Below, piece after piece: positions 34,700 through 44,792 of a DNA stretch of 64,000 nt. Origin of the DNA: Corallococcus sp. NCRR (GTDB taxonomy: Bacteria; Myxococcota; Myxococcia; Myxococcales; Myxococcaceae); assembly GCF_026965535.1 (NCBI RefSeq), contig NZ_CP114039.1, positions 5,208,001 through 5,272,000 of the forward strand, in the 5' to 3' direction. The notes below the pieces were generated by a model, which was not told where the DNA came from, searched no databases, and saw nothing but the letters and a program-made list of their open reading frames with translations. Positions within the stretch are counted from its first letter, which is position 1. Each line of letters starts with the position of its first letter. A program made the translations under genes and the position numbers.

Positions 34700-35590
34700 A
34701 TGAAGGTCGGCTTCATCGGGTTGGGGAACATGGGCACGCCGATGGCGAAGAACCTGGCCGGCGCGGGCCATGAGCTCGTCGTCTGGAACCGCACCGCCTC
34801 CAAGGCGGATCCGCTGAAGGAGCAGGGCGCGCGCGTGGCGAAGACGCCCGCGGAGGCCGCCCGCGACGCGGAGGTCGTCGTGTCCATGCTCGCGGATGAC
34901 CACGCCGCGGAAGAGGCCGTGCTGGGCAAGGACGGCATCGTCAGCGCCCTGCCGAGGAACGCCGTCCACGTCTCCTCCAGCACCATCTCCGTCGCGTTGT
35001 CGGAGCGCTTGACGAAGGCGCACACGGACGCGGGCCAGGGCTACGTCTCCGCCCCCGTCTTCGGCCGGCCCGAAGCCGCCGCAGGCAAGCAACTGTGGGT
35101 CGTCGCCGCGGGCCCGAAGGCGCAGGTGGAGCGCGTGCGTCCGCTGCTCACGGCCCTGGGTCGCGGCCTCACGGAATTGGGCGAACGGCCGTCCGCCGCG
35201 AACACGGTGAAGCTGTCCGGCAACTTCCTCATCGCGTCGATGATGGAGGCGCTGTCGGAGGCCTTCGCGCTCGCGGAGAAGTGCGGCGTGGAGCGCGCCG
35301 CGTTCCTGGACGTCTTCAAGTCCGTCTTCGCCAAGGCGCCCATCTTCGAGAACTACGCGGGCGCCATCGCGAAGGGGCAGTACTCGCCCGCGGGCTTCGC
35401 GCTGCGCCTGGGCCTCAAGGACGTGTCGCTGGCGCTGGATGCGGGAAGGGCCGCCGAGGTGCCCCTCCCGCTGGCCAGCCTGCTGCGAGACCACTTCCTC
35501 ACCGGCGTCGCCCAGGGGCGCGGCGATGAGGACTGGTCCGCGCTCGGCGCGCTCGCCCAGGAGCGCGCCGGCATCACGAAGAAGTCCTGA
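34700..35590 (+). CDS. NAD(P)-dependent 3-hydroxyisobutyrate dehydrogenase-family enzyme
   Basis: A 296-residue beta-hydroxyacid dehydrogenase. The nucleotide-binding GLGNMG motif (residues 7-12) heads a Rossmann domain; WNRTASKA suggests NADP preference because of the Arg-Thr after the second strand (inference). The family catalytic Lys is within NTVKLSGNFL, and the C-terminal helical domain follows. Substrates in the family include hydroxyisobutyrate, tartronate semialdehyde and succinic semialdehyde; I cannot choose. It is convergent with asnS, with stops 7 bases apart. Confidence 0.87.
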   Translation: MKVGFIGLGNMGTPMAKNLAGAGHELVVWNRTASKADPLKEQGARVAKTPAEAARDAEVVVSMLADDHAAEEAVLGKDGIVSALPRNAVHVSSSTISVALSERLTKAHTDAGQGYVSAPVFGRPEAAAGKQLWVVAAGPKAQVERVRPLLTALGRGLTELGERPSAANTVKLSGNFLIASMMEALSEAFALAEKCGVERAAFLDVFKSVFAKAPIFENYAGAIAKGQYSPAGFALRLGLKDVSLALDAGRAAEVPLPLASLLRDHFLTGVAQGRGDEDWSALGALAQERAGITKKS

Positions 35591-35597
35591 GCCCGGA

Positions 35598-36998
<1,401 letters not shown>

Positions 36999-37191
36999 GG
37001 TGCTCTCCCTCTGCTCCAGACCGGGAAGGCGAGTTAGTCGCGCCCGGGCCCGAGGGCAAGCACCGTCAGCGCCCCCCGACTCCCTCCGGGGCCTCCAGGT
37101 CAGGGACTCCGGGGCGCCAGCCGTCCAGGCTTCCGACGCGCCAAGACTTGTTGCCCGCGTGTCCTACCTCCCGCTAAGAGTCCGAAAAGCC
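36999..37191. promoter_or_regulatory. divergent asnS/leuS upstream region
   Basis: This 193-base region must contain the asnS and leuS promoters. I see no T-box, riboswitch or clear -35/-10 pair; a TTGTTG near 37149 with poor -10 candidates is the only hint. Confidence 0.3.
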
Positions 37192-39693
37192 ATGGCGATG
37201 AACGAGCGTTACGAGCCGCAGTCGATTGAAGGAAAGTGGCAGACCCGCTGGGAAGAGGAGGGCCTCTTCCGGGCAGGCAGGCGTCCGGATGCCCCGAAGA
37301 AGTACGTCCTGGAGATGCTGCCGTACCCCAGCGGCCAGATGCACATGGGGCATGTGCGCAACTACCTCATCGGGGACGTCTACGCGCGCTACTACCAGAT
37401 GCGCGGCTTCGACGTGCTGCACCCCATGGGCTGGGACGCCTTCGGCCTGCCGGCGGAGAACGCGGCCATCAAGGACGGCGTCCACCCGGCCATCCGCACC
37501 CGCGAGAACATCGAGTCGTTCAAGGCGGAGATCAAGACGCTCGGCTACAGCTACGACTGGACGCGCGAGGTCAACACCAGCCAGCCGGAGTACTACCGCT
37601 GGAACCAGTGGTTCTTCCTCCAGATGCTCGAGCGCGGGCTCGTCTATCGCCGCTTCAGCAAGGTGAACTGGTGCACCGGCTGCCTCACCGTCATCGCCAA
37701 CGAGCAGGTGAAGGACGGCCGCTGCGAGCGCTGCGACTCCGAGGTGCAGGACAAGGAGATGCCCGAGTGGGCGTTCCGCATCACGAAGTACTCGCAGGAC
37801 CTGCTCGACGCGCTCGACACGCTCAAGGAGTGGCCGGACCGCATCACCTCCGCCCAGCGCAACTGGATTGGCCGCTCGGACGGCGCGGAGGTGGACTTCC
37901 GCGTGCAGGGGCATGACGCCGCCCTTCGCGTCTTCACCACCCGCGTGGACACGCTCTTTGGCTGCACCTACGTGGTGCTCGCGCCGGACCACAAGCTCGT
38001 GGCCCAGGTGACGACGGCGGACCGCCGCGCGGACGTGGACGCGTTCGCGAAGAAGATGGCCGCGCAGAACAAGACGGAGCGGCTGGGCGAGGACGCGGAG
38101 AAGGAGGGCGTCTTCACCGGCGGCTACGCGCTCAACCCGGTGACGGGCCAGCCGGTGCCCATCTGGATCGCCAACTTCGTGGTGAGCGACTACGGCACCG
38201 GCGCGGTGATGAGCGTCCCGGCGCATGACGCGCGCGACTTCGCCTTCGCGCGCAAGTACTCGCTGCCCGTGCGCGTGGTCATCCAGCCCGCGTCCGGCGA
38301 CAAGCTCGGCGCCGGGGAGACGCTCGACGCGGCGTACACGGAGGACGGCGTCCTCGTGGACTCCGGTGACTTCACCGGCATGCCTTCCGCTGAAGCGCGC
38401 GTGAAGCTCGCGGCGAAGCTGGAGTCGCAGGGCCAGGGCAAGGCCACGGTGACGTACCGCCAGAAGGACTGGGGGTTCAGCCGCCAGCGCTACTGGGGCA
38501 CGCCCATCCCCATCGTCTACTGCGAGAAGTGCGACCCCGAGCGCAAGGGCATCCCCGTCCCGGTGGAGCAGCTCCCGGTGCGGCTGCCGGACATCGACAC
38601 GCAAGCGGTGCTCACCGGCAAGGGAGAGCCGCCGCTCGCGAAGGTGCCGGAGTTCGTCAACGCGACCTGCCCGAAGTGCGGCGGCGCCGCGCGCCGGGAG
38701 ACGGAGACGATGGACACCTTCGTCGACTCCTGCTGGTACTTCGCGCGCTACCTCTCGCCCAAGTACGACGTGGCGCCCTTCGACCCGAAGGAGGGCAAGC
38801 GCTGGCTCCCCGTGGACATCTACGTGGGCGGCCCCGAGCACGGCGTGATGCACCTGCTCTACTTCCGCTTCTGGACCCGGGTGATGAAGCTCCTCGGGCT
38901 GTCCCCGGTGGACGAGCCCGTCACGCGGCTCATCACCCAGGGCATCGTCAACGGCGCGGACGGCCGGAAGATGGGCAAGCGCTACGGCAACGGCGTGGCG
39001 CCCAACACCATCGTGGCGAAGTACGGCGCGGACACCGCGCGCACCTACGTGCTCTTCGCGGGCCCGCCGGAGCGCGACTTCGACTGGTCCCACGAGCAGG
39101 TGGAGGGCGTGTTCCGCTTCCTCAAGCGCGTGTGGACGCTGGCGGCCACGCACCACGCTTCTTGCGCGGAGGCCACGTACTCGGGCCCGTATGAGGGCAA
39201 GGCGCTGGAGACGCGCCGCGCGGCGCACAAGTGCGTCAAGCGCGTGACGGAGGCGATTGAACGCCTGTCCTTCAACACCGCCGTCGCGGGCGTCATGGAG
39301 TGCGTGAACGCGCTCTACGCGGTGGGCACGCCGGAGACGCCCGCGGAGAAGGCGGCGATGGGCGAGGCGGTGCGGCTGCTCGCGCGCATCCTCACGCCCA
39401 TGGCGCCGCACATCGCGGACGAGCTGGCGGAGGCCTACGGCGCGAAGGCGTCCACCGTCACGGAGGCCTGGCCGGAGTTCGACCCGGCGCTGGTGGTGGA
39501 CGACGTGATTCCGTACGCCGTGCAGGTGAACGGCAAGCTGCGCGCGGAGGTGCGCGTGGCGGCGGACGCGGACGAGGCGGCGGTGCGCGCGGCGGCGGAG
39601 GCGGACGACAAGGTGAAGGCCGCCCTGGAAGGCAAGACGCTGCGCAAGTTCGTCTTCGTCCCCAAGCGGCTGGTGAACTTCGTCGTCGGCTGA
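37192..39693 (+). CDS. leuS: leucyl-tRNA synthetase
   Basis: An 833-residue class I synthetase. The HIGH signature is HMGHVRN; the CP1 editing domain has TTRVDTLFG and VPAHDARDF. The usual KMSKS loop reads KMGKRYGNG, an atypical form, while the flanking TQGIVNGADGR and PNTIVAKYGADTAR blocks are normal. The ATG starting MAMNERYEPQ was chosen (a second ATG follows 6 bases later); the open frame further upstream crosses the asnS start and is not conserved. It leads a run with a zinc-ribbon gene and lptE. Confidence 0.96.
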   Translation: MAMNERYEPQSIEGKWQTRWEEEGLFRAGRRPDAPKKYVLEMLPYPSGQMHMGHVRNYLIGDVYARYYQMRGFDVLHPMGWDAFGLPAENAAIKDGVHPAIRTRENIESFKAEIKTLGYSYDWTREVNTSQPEYYRWNQWFFLQMLERGLVYRRFSKVNWCTGCLTVIANEQVKDGRCERCDSEVQDKEMPEWAFRITKYSQDLLDALDTLKEWPDRITSAQRNWIGRSDGAEVDFRVQGHDAALRVFTTRVDTLFGCTYVVLAPDHKLVAQVTTADRRADVDAFAKKMAAQNKTERLGEDAEKEGVFTGGYALNPVTGQPVPIWIANFVVSDYGTGAVMSVPAHDARDFAFARKYSLPVRVVIQPASGDKLGAGETLDAAYTEDGVLVDSGDFTGMPSAEARVKLAAKLESQGQGKATVTYRQKDWGFSRQRYWGTPIPIVYCEKCDPERKGIPVPVEQLPVRLPDIDTQAVLTGKGEPPLAKVPEFVNATCPKCGGAARRETETMDTFVDSCWYFARYLSPKYDVAPFDPKEGKRWLPVDIYVGGPEHGVMHLLYFRFWTRVMKLLGLSPVDEPVTRLITQGIVNGADGRKMGKRYGNGVAPNTIVAKYGADTARTYVLFAGPPERDFDWSHEQVEGVFRFLKRVWTLAATHHASCAEATYSGPYEGKALETRRAAHKCVKRVTEAIERLSFNTAVAGVMECVNALYAVGTPETPAEKAAMGEAVRLLARILTPMAPHIADELAEAYGAKASTVTEAWPEFDPALVVDDVIPYAVQVNGKLRAEVRVAADADEAAVRAAAEADDKVKAALEGKTLRKFVFVPKRLVNFVVG

Positions 39694-39713
39694 CGGCGGG
39701 AGAGGGAGGGGCG

Positions 39714-40304
39714 GTGCCCGCGGAAGTGCTCGTCATGTGCTCCGCCTGCGGGCGCCCCCAGACGGCGGCCCGGCGCCGCTGCGCCTTCTGCAACGCGGAG
39801 CTGCCGGAGGCGCCCCTGCCGCCCCGGTCTCACGCGCCTTCGGAGTCGCCCGCGCCGTTTCCGGGCGTCACCCCGCTGGCGTTGGATCTGGGCAACCGGC
39901 GCGCCCTGGCGGTCAACGACACGCGGCTGTCGTTCCAGGGGCGCCCGGGAGGGGGGCCGACGCTCGACGTGCCCTGGACGCGGGTGCGGCGGCTGGCGTG
40001 GCACACGCGGCCCTACTTCGAAGCGCTGGGGCTGCTCGCCTTCACCGCGCTGGGCCTCCTCTGGGCGCCGACGCAGGCGGTGCGGCTCCTGGCCCTCGTG
40101 GCGGGCGTCATCGGCTTGCTGCTCGCCGCGCTGTACCGCCACCACGGGCTCACGCTGGAGCTGGATGACGGCACGCGGATGCAGTGGCCCCTGGGCATGG
40201 CGTTGAAGGGCTCCGCTCGCGAGGCGCGGCTCCAGTCAGCACGCGCCACGCTCGCGGACACCGGACGCATGCGAGGCGTGCCGCTGGCCGGCTCCGGCGC
40301 TTGA
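39714..40304 (+). CDS. zinc-ribbon membrane protein, unknown function
   Basis: A 196-residue protein with an N-terminal treble-clef-like ribbon (CSACGRPQTAARRRCAFC), a Pro-rich linker (about residues 35-55), a beta-rich stretch, and two adjacent membrane helices near residues 105-140 (LGLLAFTALGLLWA and LLALVAGVIGLLLAALY). It starts at GTG after GAGGGAGGGG; the ATG at 39735 is an alternative. Lying between leuS and lptE it may be an envelope-linked protein. No family recognised beyond the ribbon. Confidence 0.68.
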   Translation: MPAEVLVMCSACGRPQTAARRRCAFCNAELPEAPLPPRSHAPSESPAPFPGVTPLALDLGNRRALAVNDTRLSFQGRPGGGPTLDVPWTRVRRLAWHTRPYFEALGLLAFTALGLLWAPTQAVRLLALVAGVIGLLLAALYRHHGLTLELDDGTRMQWPLGMALKGSAREARLQSARATLADTGRMRGVPLAGSGA

Positions 40305-40336
40305 CGGTGGATCGCGGCCGGGTAGGGTGCGCGCCC

Positions 40337-40858
40337 ATGCGGCCCTCAAGGAACGCGATGCGAACGGGTGCGGTGAAGGCGTTCCGGTGGGGCGTGGTGG
40401 CGGCGGCGATGCTGGGGGCCGGGTGCGGCTACCGCTTCAGTCCGTGGGGCTCCGCGCTGCCGGAGGGAGCGGGCCAGGTGTGCGCGCCCATCTTCGCCAA
40501 CGAGACACCGGAGCCCGCGCTGGAGAACCTCTTCACGGGCTACCTGCGCAACCAGCTCATCCAGGCCGGCCGTCTGACCAGTGCTCCGGGCTGCGCGTCC
40601 ACGATTGAAGGGGCGGTGCTCAACATCTGGACGTCCCCGACCATCATCCCCAACAACTACCGCATCTCCACGACCGTGCGGCTGCGCCTCGTGAAGGAGG
40701 GGCAACTGCTCGGGGAGACGGTGGTGTCGGGAACCGAGGACTACCTCCAGGGACGCGGGAACGTCCTGGAAGCCGAGGCCAACCGTCAGGCCGCGCTGGC
40801 GCGCCTGGCGGAGCTGCTCATGCGCGACGGCTACGATCGGCTGGCCAGCACCTGGTGA
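40337..40858 (+). CDS. lptE: LPS-assembly lipoprotein LptE
   Basis: A 173-residue lipoprotein with lipobox LGAGCGYRF, the typical opening of LptE (CGYxF/L), then a small alpha/beta domain with VCAPIFANETPEPALENLFTG, shortened here, and a tail of helices. LptE plugs the LptD beta-barrel and helps insert LPS in the outer membrane. The leuS-lptE proximity is also found in E. coli, where holA follows; here rpsT is convergent instead. An inner ATG 7 codons on would also give a signal peptide. Confidence 0.88.
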   Translation: MRPSRNAMRTGAVKAFRWGVVAAAMLGAGCGYRFSPWGSALPEGAGQVCAPIFANETPEPALENLFTGYLRNQLIQAGRLTSAPGCASTIEGAVLNIWTSPTIIPNNYRISTTVRLRLVKEGQLLGETVVSGTEDYLQGRGNVLEAEANRQAALARLAELLMRDGYDRLASTW

Positions 40859-40879
40859 GGACCGGGGAGCCCGGTCCTC
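40857..40879. terminator. dyad between convergent lptE and rpsT
   Basis: Perfect 9-bp arms GAGGACCGG and CCGGTCCTC with a 5-base loop, beginning inside the lptE stop codon. No T-run on either strand. The position between convergent genes suggests a shared terminator. Confidence 0.5.
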
Positions 40880-40904
40880 GACGCGCGGTGGTGCTACGGG
40901 ACGA

Positions 40905-41171
40905 CTAGGCCTTCGCCTTCGCGGCGGCCTTGGCCAGCCGGGAGATGCGGCGCGCGGCGGTGCGCTTGTGCAGGACGCCCTTGCTGGCCGCCTTGTTGAG
41001 GGTCTTGGAAGCCGCCTTCAGCGCGTCCGTCGTCTTCGAACCGTCCTTGGAGGCAATGGCCTCGCGGGCGGACTTGACGGCGTCCTTCACGGTCGTCCGG
41101 ACGTTCACGTTCCGGGCGCGGCGCTTCAGGGACTGGCGGTAACGCTTCTCTGCGGACTTGGTGTTCGCCAA
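40905..41171 (-). CDS. rpsT: ribosomal protein bS20
   Basis: An 88-residue S20 starting MANTKSAEKRYRQSLKRRARN, rich in Lys and Ala and fully helical, as in the family. It binds the 5' domain of 16S rRNA early in small-subunit assembly. The C-terminal ISRLAKAAAKAKA tail is typical. It is a single-gene unit on the minus strand, with a plausible promoter upstream. Confidence 0.96.
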   Translation of the reverse strand: MANTKSAEKRYRQSLKRRARNVNVRTTVKDAVKSAREAIASKDGSKTTDALKAASKTLNKAASKGVLHKRTAARRISRLAKAAAKAKA

Positions 41172-41216
41172 GGCAATGCTCCAGCGGAAGGCAAGGCAAG
41201 GAAAAAAGAGTGGCCG

Positions 41217-41245
41217 TCCTTACTGCGACGCCCCGGTTGCGTCAA
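41217..41245 (-). promoter_or_regulatory. possible rpsT promoter
   Basis: On the minus strand TTGACG (41245-41240) and TAAGGA (41222-41217) are separated by 17 bases. The -35 matches 5 of 6, the -10 poorly. It lies 45 bases from the rpsT ATG. Confidence 0.4.
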
Positions 41246-41285
41246 GGCACGCGTGCGATCGCGATCAGGATTTCCAGTTCCGGAA

Positions 41286-41317
41286 CCCCTGGGAGGCCCC
41301 CGGAATGCCTCCCGGGG
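41286..41317 (-). terminator. hairpin downstream of mazG
   Basis: Minus-strand arms CCCCGGGAGGC and GCCTCCC-A-GGGG (one bulge) with a 9-base loop, about 28 bases after the mazG stop. No T-run; the role as terminator is inferred from position. Confidence 0.4.
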
Positions 41318-41344
41318 CCCCACCGACGCTTCACGCCGGAAGAA

Positions 41345-42529
41345 TCATGCCGGCGGGGCGGCGTATTCCCACCGCAGCCCGGCCGGGTCCACGAACTGGA
41401 AGCCCGCCTCTGCGTTGGCGCACGGCACCAGGCGCCCCGGATGGTGGGCCCGGAACAGCTCCAGGAGCCGGGCGACCCCCGAAGCCGAGGGGGCCTCCAG
41501 GGTGAGGGCCAGGGCGGCTGCCGTCTGCCCTTGGGCGCCCGGCATGAAGACGAGCCCCAGCCCCGCGCCCGTATAGGCCGCCGTGCCGTCCGTCGTCCGG
41601 GTGGGAGTCCAGCCCAGCCAGGAGGCCAGCTCATCCCAGAAGGCCCGCTGGGCCGCCACGTCCGGCACGGCCAGGCGCAGGGTGGCCATGGACGCGCGCG
41701 GTGGGTGGCTGGGAGGGGGCAGCGCCTTCTCCACGGCCTTCGCGGCCTGCCAGTGGCGCTCCATGTGCGCGAGCGTGGCGCCGCCGAAGGGGACGTTCTC
41801 CTCGTTCAGCTTCGCCTCGATGTACTGGAAGCGGGTGACGAAGCGGCGCGTGGCCATGCGCAGCGCGTCCTCCGCGGGCGTCTTCACGAAGCGCGCGAGG
41901 TTCGCGAGCGAGAACAGGACGTCCCCCAGCTCGTGTTCGATGGCGTCCCGGTCGCCTGACGCGATGGCCTCGTCCAGCTCGCGCAGCTCCTCGTCCAGCT
42001 TGCCGCGCACCCCGGCCAGGTCCGGCCAGTCGAAGCCGATGCGGCTGGCCTTCTCCGTCAGGCGCTCCGCGCGCAAGAGGGACGGGGCCGCGGTGGGCAC
42101 GCCGTCCAGGACGGAGCCCGCGCGCCCGGTCTTCTTCTTGCGCTCCTCCGCCTTCAGCTGCGCCCAGTTGGCCAGCACCTGCTCGGCGCCCTCCACCTGC
42201 TGATCCCCGAACACGTGCGGGTGCCGGCTGGTGATTTTGTCGCTGATCGCCGCGCAGACGTCGGCCATCGTGAACTCGCCCAGCTCCGCCGCCAGCTGCG
42301 CGTGGAAGACAATCTGGAAGAGCAGATCCCCCAGCTCTTCACACAGCGGGCGCCACGGGCCGCCGTCGGCGACGCGGTCCATCTCATCCAGGACCTCGAA
42401 CGCCTCCTCGGTCAGATAGGGGCGCAGCGAGCGCAGGTCCTGCTCGCGGTCCCACGGGCAGCCCCCCTCGGCCCGAAGGCGCCGCATGATCTCCACCAGT
42501 CGTTCCAGCTCGTTTCCAGGCGCCGCCAT
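41345..42529 (-). CDS. mazG: MazG nucleotide pyrophosphohydrolase fused to a VOC-like domain
   Basis: A 394-residue protein. Residues 1 to about 275 are a full two-repeat MazG (first repeat LRAEGGCPWDREQ, EEAFEVLDEMD and EELGDLLFQIVFH; second repeat LDEELRELDEAI and EHELGDVLFSLANL), which hydrolyses NTPs to NMP plus pyrophosphate. Residues about 280-394 look like a vicinal-oxygen-chelate (glyoxalase/bleomycin-resistance) domain: LRLAVPDVAAQRAFWDELASWLGW opens it and FVDPAGLRWEYA closes it. The usual first metal His is not visible in that domain, so it may be non-catalytic. No frame break separates the two parts. Confidence 0.86.
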   Translation of the reverse strand: MAAPGNELERLVEIMRRLRAEGGCPWDREQDLRSLRPYLTEEAFEVLDEMDRVADGGPWRPLCEELGDLLFQIVFHAQLAAELGEFTMADVCAAISDKITSRHPHVFGDQQVEGAEQVLANWAQLKAEERKKKTGRAGSVLDGVPTAAPSLLRAERLTEKASRIGFDWPDLAGVRGKLDEELRELDEAIASGDRDAIEHELGDVLFSLANLARFVKTPAEDALRMATRRFVTRFQYIEAKLNEENVPFGGATLAHMERHWQAAKAVEKALPPPSHPPRASMATLRLAVPDVAAQRAFWDELASWLGWTPTRTTDGTAAYTGAGLGLVFMPGAQGQTAAALALTLEAPSASGVARLLELFRAHHPGRLVPCANAEAGFQFVDPAGLRWEYAAPPA

Positions 42530-42635
42530 TCATTCACTCCCGAGCAATCCCCCCGCCGCGGGCTCCTGTAGCACGGGCGGCGGGCACCACATGATTTCGG
42601 ATCGTCCGGCCTGTCGCCTATCATCGGACGTCCGG

Positions 42636-44789
42636 ATGCTCCGCTCGTTCCTCGGCCTGTGTTGCAGCCTCGTGCTGCTTGTCCCCGCGCGCGCCCCTGC
42701 GTTGTTGCAGGAGCCGCTCCTGCGCATCGAGGAGAAGGTCATCGAGCCGGAGCCGGATCCCAGCACCTTCCAGGCCACGGAGGATGATCCGGTGGAGGAC
42801 ACCGGCTCCGAGGAGGCTGAAGAACCTGAGCCTGAGCCCCGCCCCGACCCCCGGCGCCGCGTCATCGCTCCGCCGCCGGTGAAGCCCGCCGCTCCCGCCG
42901 AACCCGCGCCCCCGCCCGTCGTCGTCCCGGCCAGACCCGCCGTCACCCCGGTGATGGCGCCGAAGGTGACGGACGCGGAGTTGCTGGCCGTCTGGGAGAA
43001 GTGGAAGACGGCCCGCTCCCGCAACGCCCTGGCCGAGGCGGAAGCCGCCCAGAAGGAACTGCTCAAGCTGCGCGAGGAGGTGCTCGCCTCCGACCTGGAG
43101 CCCCTGAGCATGGGCTTCGTGCGCGAGGCCGGGGTCCGCCGCCGCGCCGGAGACCTGAAGGGCGCGCTCGCGCTCCTGGACGTGGCCGTGGAGCTGTCGC
43201 CCGGGCTGCCCGCCGCGCGCTTCGCCCGGGCGGAGACGTACGTGGTGGAGGATCCGCTGAACGTGCCGCGCGGGCTGGGCGAGTGGAAGTCCGCCCTCGC
43301 GACGCTGCTCTCGGACGCCCGCTACCGCCGGCCCGCGCTCACGGACCTGGGCGCGCTGGTGCTCGCGGCGTGGGCGGCCACGGCGGTGGCGGTGGTCGCG
43401 GTGCTCTTCCTGCGGCGGATCCGCTACGCGCTGCACGACTTCCACCACCTGTTCCCCCGCGCGGTGACGCGCTGGCAGTCCGGGCTCCTGGGGCTGATGC
43501 TCCTGGCGCTGCCCGTGGTGCTGGGGGCGGGGCTGGTGCCGGTGCTGCTGCTGCTCTTCGCCTCCGTCGCGCTGTACGTGGGCCGCGCCGAGCGCTGGGT
43601 GGCCGCGGTGCTGCTCATGGGCCTGGGCGTGATGCCGCTCGCCGCGGGGACGCTGGCGCGCTTCACCGCCTTCGCCGGCACGCCCGCGGAGGACGTCTAC
43701 CTCCTGGAGCGCGGCGGCCTGTCCGCGGAGAGCGCGGCGGCCCGGGTGCGCTCCCGCGCGGAGGCCCGCACCGCCCGCTTCCAGGAACTGGGGGCGCTCG
43801 CCTGGTACGAAACACGGCGGGGCTTGCTGGAGGAGGCGCGGGCGGACTTCAAGGCCGCCTCCGCCCTCAAGTCAGGCGACGCGCGGATGCTCACGCGCTT
43901 CGGCAACGCGCTGCTGGGCCTGGGTGACGAGGACGGCGCGGTGCTCCTCTACACGCAGGCCTCCAAGGCGGATCCGTCCATGGCGGCGCCGCACTACAAC
44001 CTGGGGCAGGTGTACCGGCGCCGCGCCCGGCTCCTGCCGGATGATCAGCTGGGCAAGGAGCTGGACCGCTCGACCTCCGCCATCGCGCAGGCGCAGGCCC
44101 TGGACGACTCCCTCCTGCGCCGGGATCCGCCGCCGGAGGACCGCCCCCTGCTCAACCTCCTGCTCCTGGCCCCGACGGTGCCGGAGCGCGACTGGATGGA
44201 CCTGGCGGACGGCACCCAGGAGGGCGCCCGCGTGGAGGGCCAGGTGGGCCGGTGGCTGGCGCCCGTCCTGCCGGCGGGCCCGGTGGGCTGGGGGCTGACG
44301 GCGGCGCTCGCGGCCCTCGTCGCCGCCTTCGGGGAGGCCTCCTGGCGCATGAAGGCGTCGCGCGGCTGCGAGCGGTGCGGAAGCGCCGTCTGCCTCCGCT
44401 GCGACAAGGACCTGTCCGTGGGCAGCGCGATGTGCGGGCAGTGCGTCAACGTCTACGCGCGCAAGAGCCAGGTGCCCAAGGAGTTCCGCTCGCGCAAGCA
44501 GGGCGAGGTGGACCGCCATCAGGCCTGGACGAAGCGGGTGACGTACGCGCTGGGCGGCCTGGTGTCCGGCGCGGGCCACGTGGGCACGGGCCTGCCGGTG
44601 CGGGGCGCCCTCTATGCCTTCCTGTTCAGCTTCGCCGTGGCCGCGCTGGTGCTCCACCGGGGCCTCGTGCGCACCCCGTATGGGGACGTGCCGCTGTACC
44701 TCAAGCTCGTGCCCGCGGGCACGGTCCTCTTCTTCGTCTACCTGCTGACCCTGCGCGGCCTGCGCCGCCACCAGCGGGGGGAGGCCTGA
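42636..44789 (+). CDS. TPR and zinc-ribbon membrane protein
   Basis: A 717-residue protein of a type I do not recognise beyond its parts. An N-terminal signal-like segment (LGLCCSLVLLVPARA) precedes a Glu/Pro-rich linker (about 25-95), a first helical TPR-like pair, four membrane helices (about 235-345), TPR-like repeats (about 400-480: FQELGALAWYETRRGLLEEA and later DEDGAVLLYTQASKADP), a further helix, a cysteine cluster with three CxxC pairs (CERC, CLRC, CGQC) near residues 577-600, and two to three C-terminal helices. It overlaps the DUF4388 gene's operon (3-base gap). A sensory or scaffolding membrane role is likely but unproved. Confidence 0.72.
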   Translation: MLRSFLGLCCSLVLLVPARAPALLQEPLLRIEEKVIEPEPDPSTFQATEDDPVEDTGSEEAEEPEPEPRPDPRRRVIAPPPVKPAAPAEPAPPPVVVPARPAVTPVMAPKVTDAELLAVWEKWKTARSRNALAEAEAAQKELLKLREEVLASDLEPLSMGFVREAGVRRRAGDLKGALALLDVAVELSPGLPAARFARAETYVVEDPLNVPRGLGEWKSALATLLSDARYRRPALTDLGALVLAAWAATAVAVVAVLFLRRIRYALHDFHHLFPRAVTRWQSGLLGLMLLALPVVLGAGLVPVLLLLFASVALYVGRAERWVAAVLLMGLGVMPLAAGTLARFTAFAGTPAEDVYLLERGGLSAESAAARVRSRAEARTARFQELGALAWYETRRGLLEEARADFKAASALKSGDARMLTRFGNALLGLGDEDGAVLLYTQASKADPSMAAPHYNLGQVYRRRARLLPDDQLGKELDRSTSAIAQAQALDDSLLRRDPPPEDRPLLNLLLLAPTVPERDWMDLADGTQEGARVEGQVGRWLAPVLPAGPVGWGLTAALAALVAAFGEASWRMKASRGCERCGSAVCLRCDKDLSVGSAMCGQCVNVYARKSQVPKEFRSRKQGEVDRHQAWTKRVTYALGGLVSGAGHVGTGLPVRGALYAFLFSFAVAALVLHRGLVRTPYGDVPLYLKLVPAGTVLFFVYLLTLRGLRRHQRGEA

Positions 44790-44792
44790 GCC

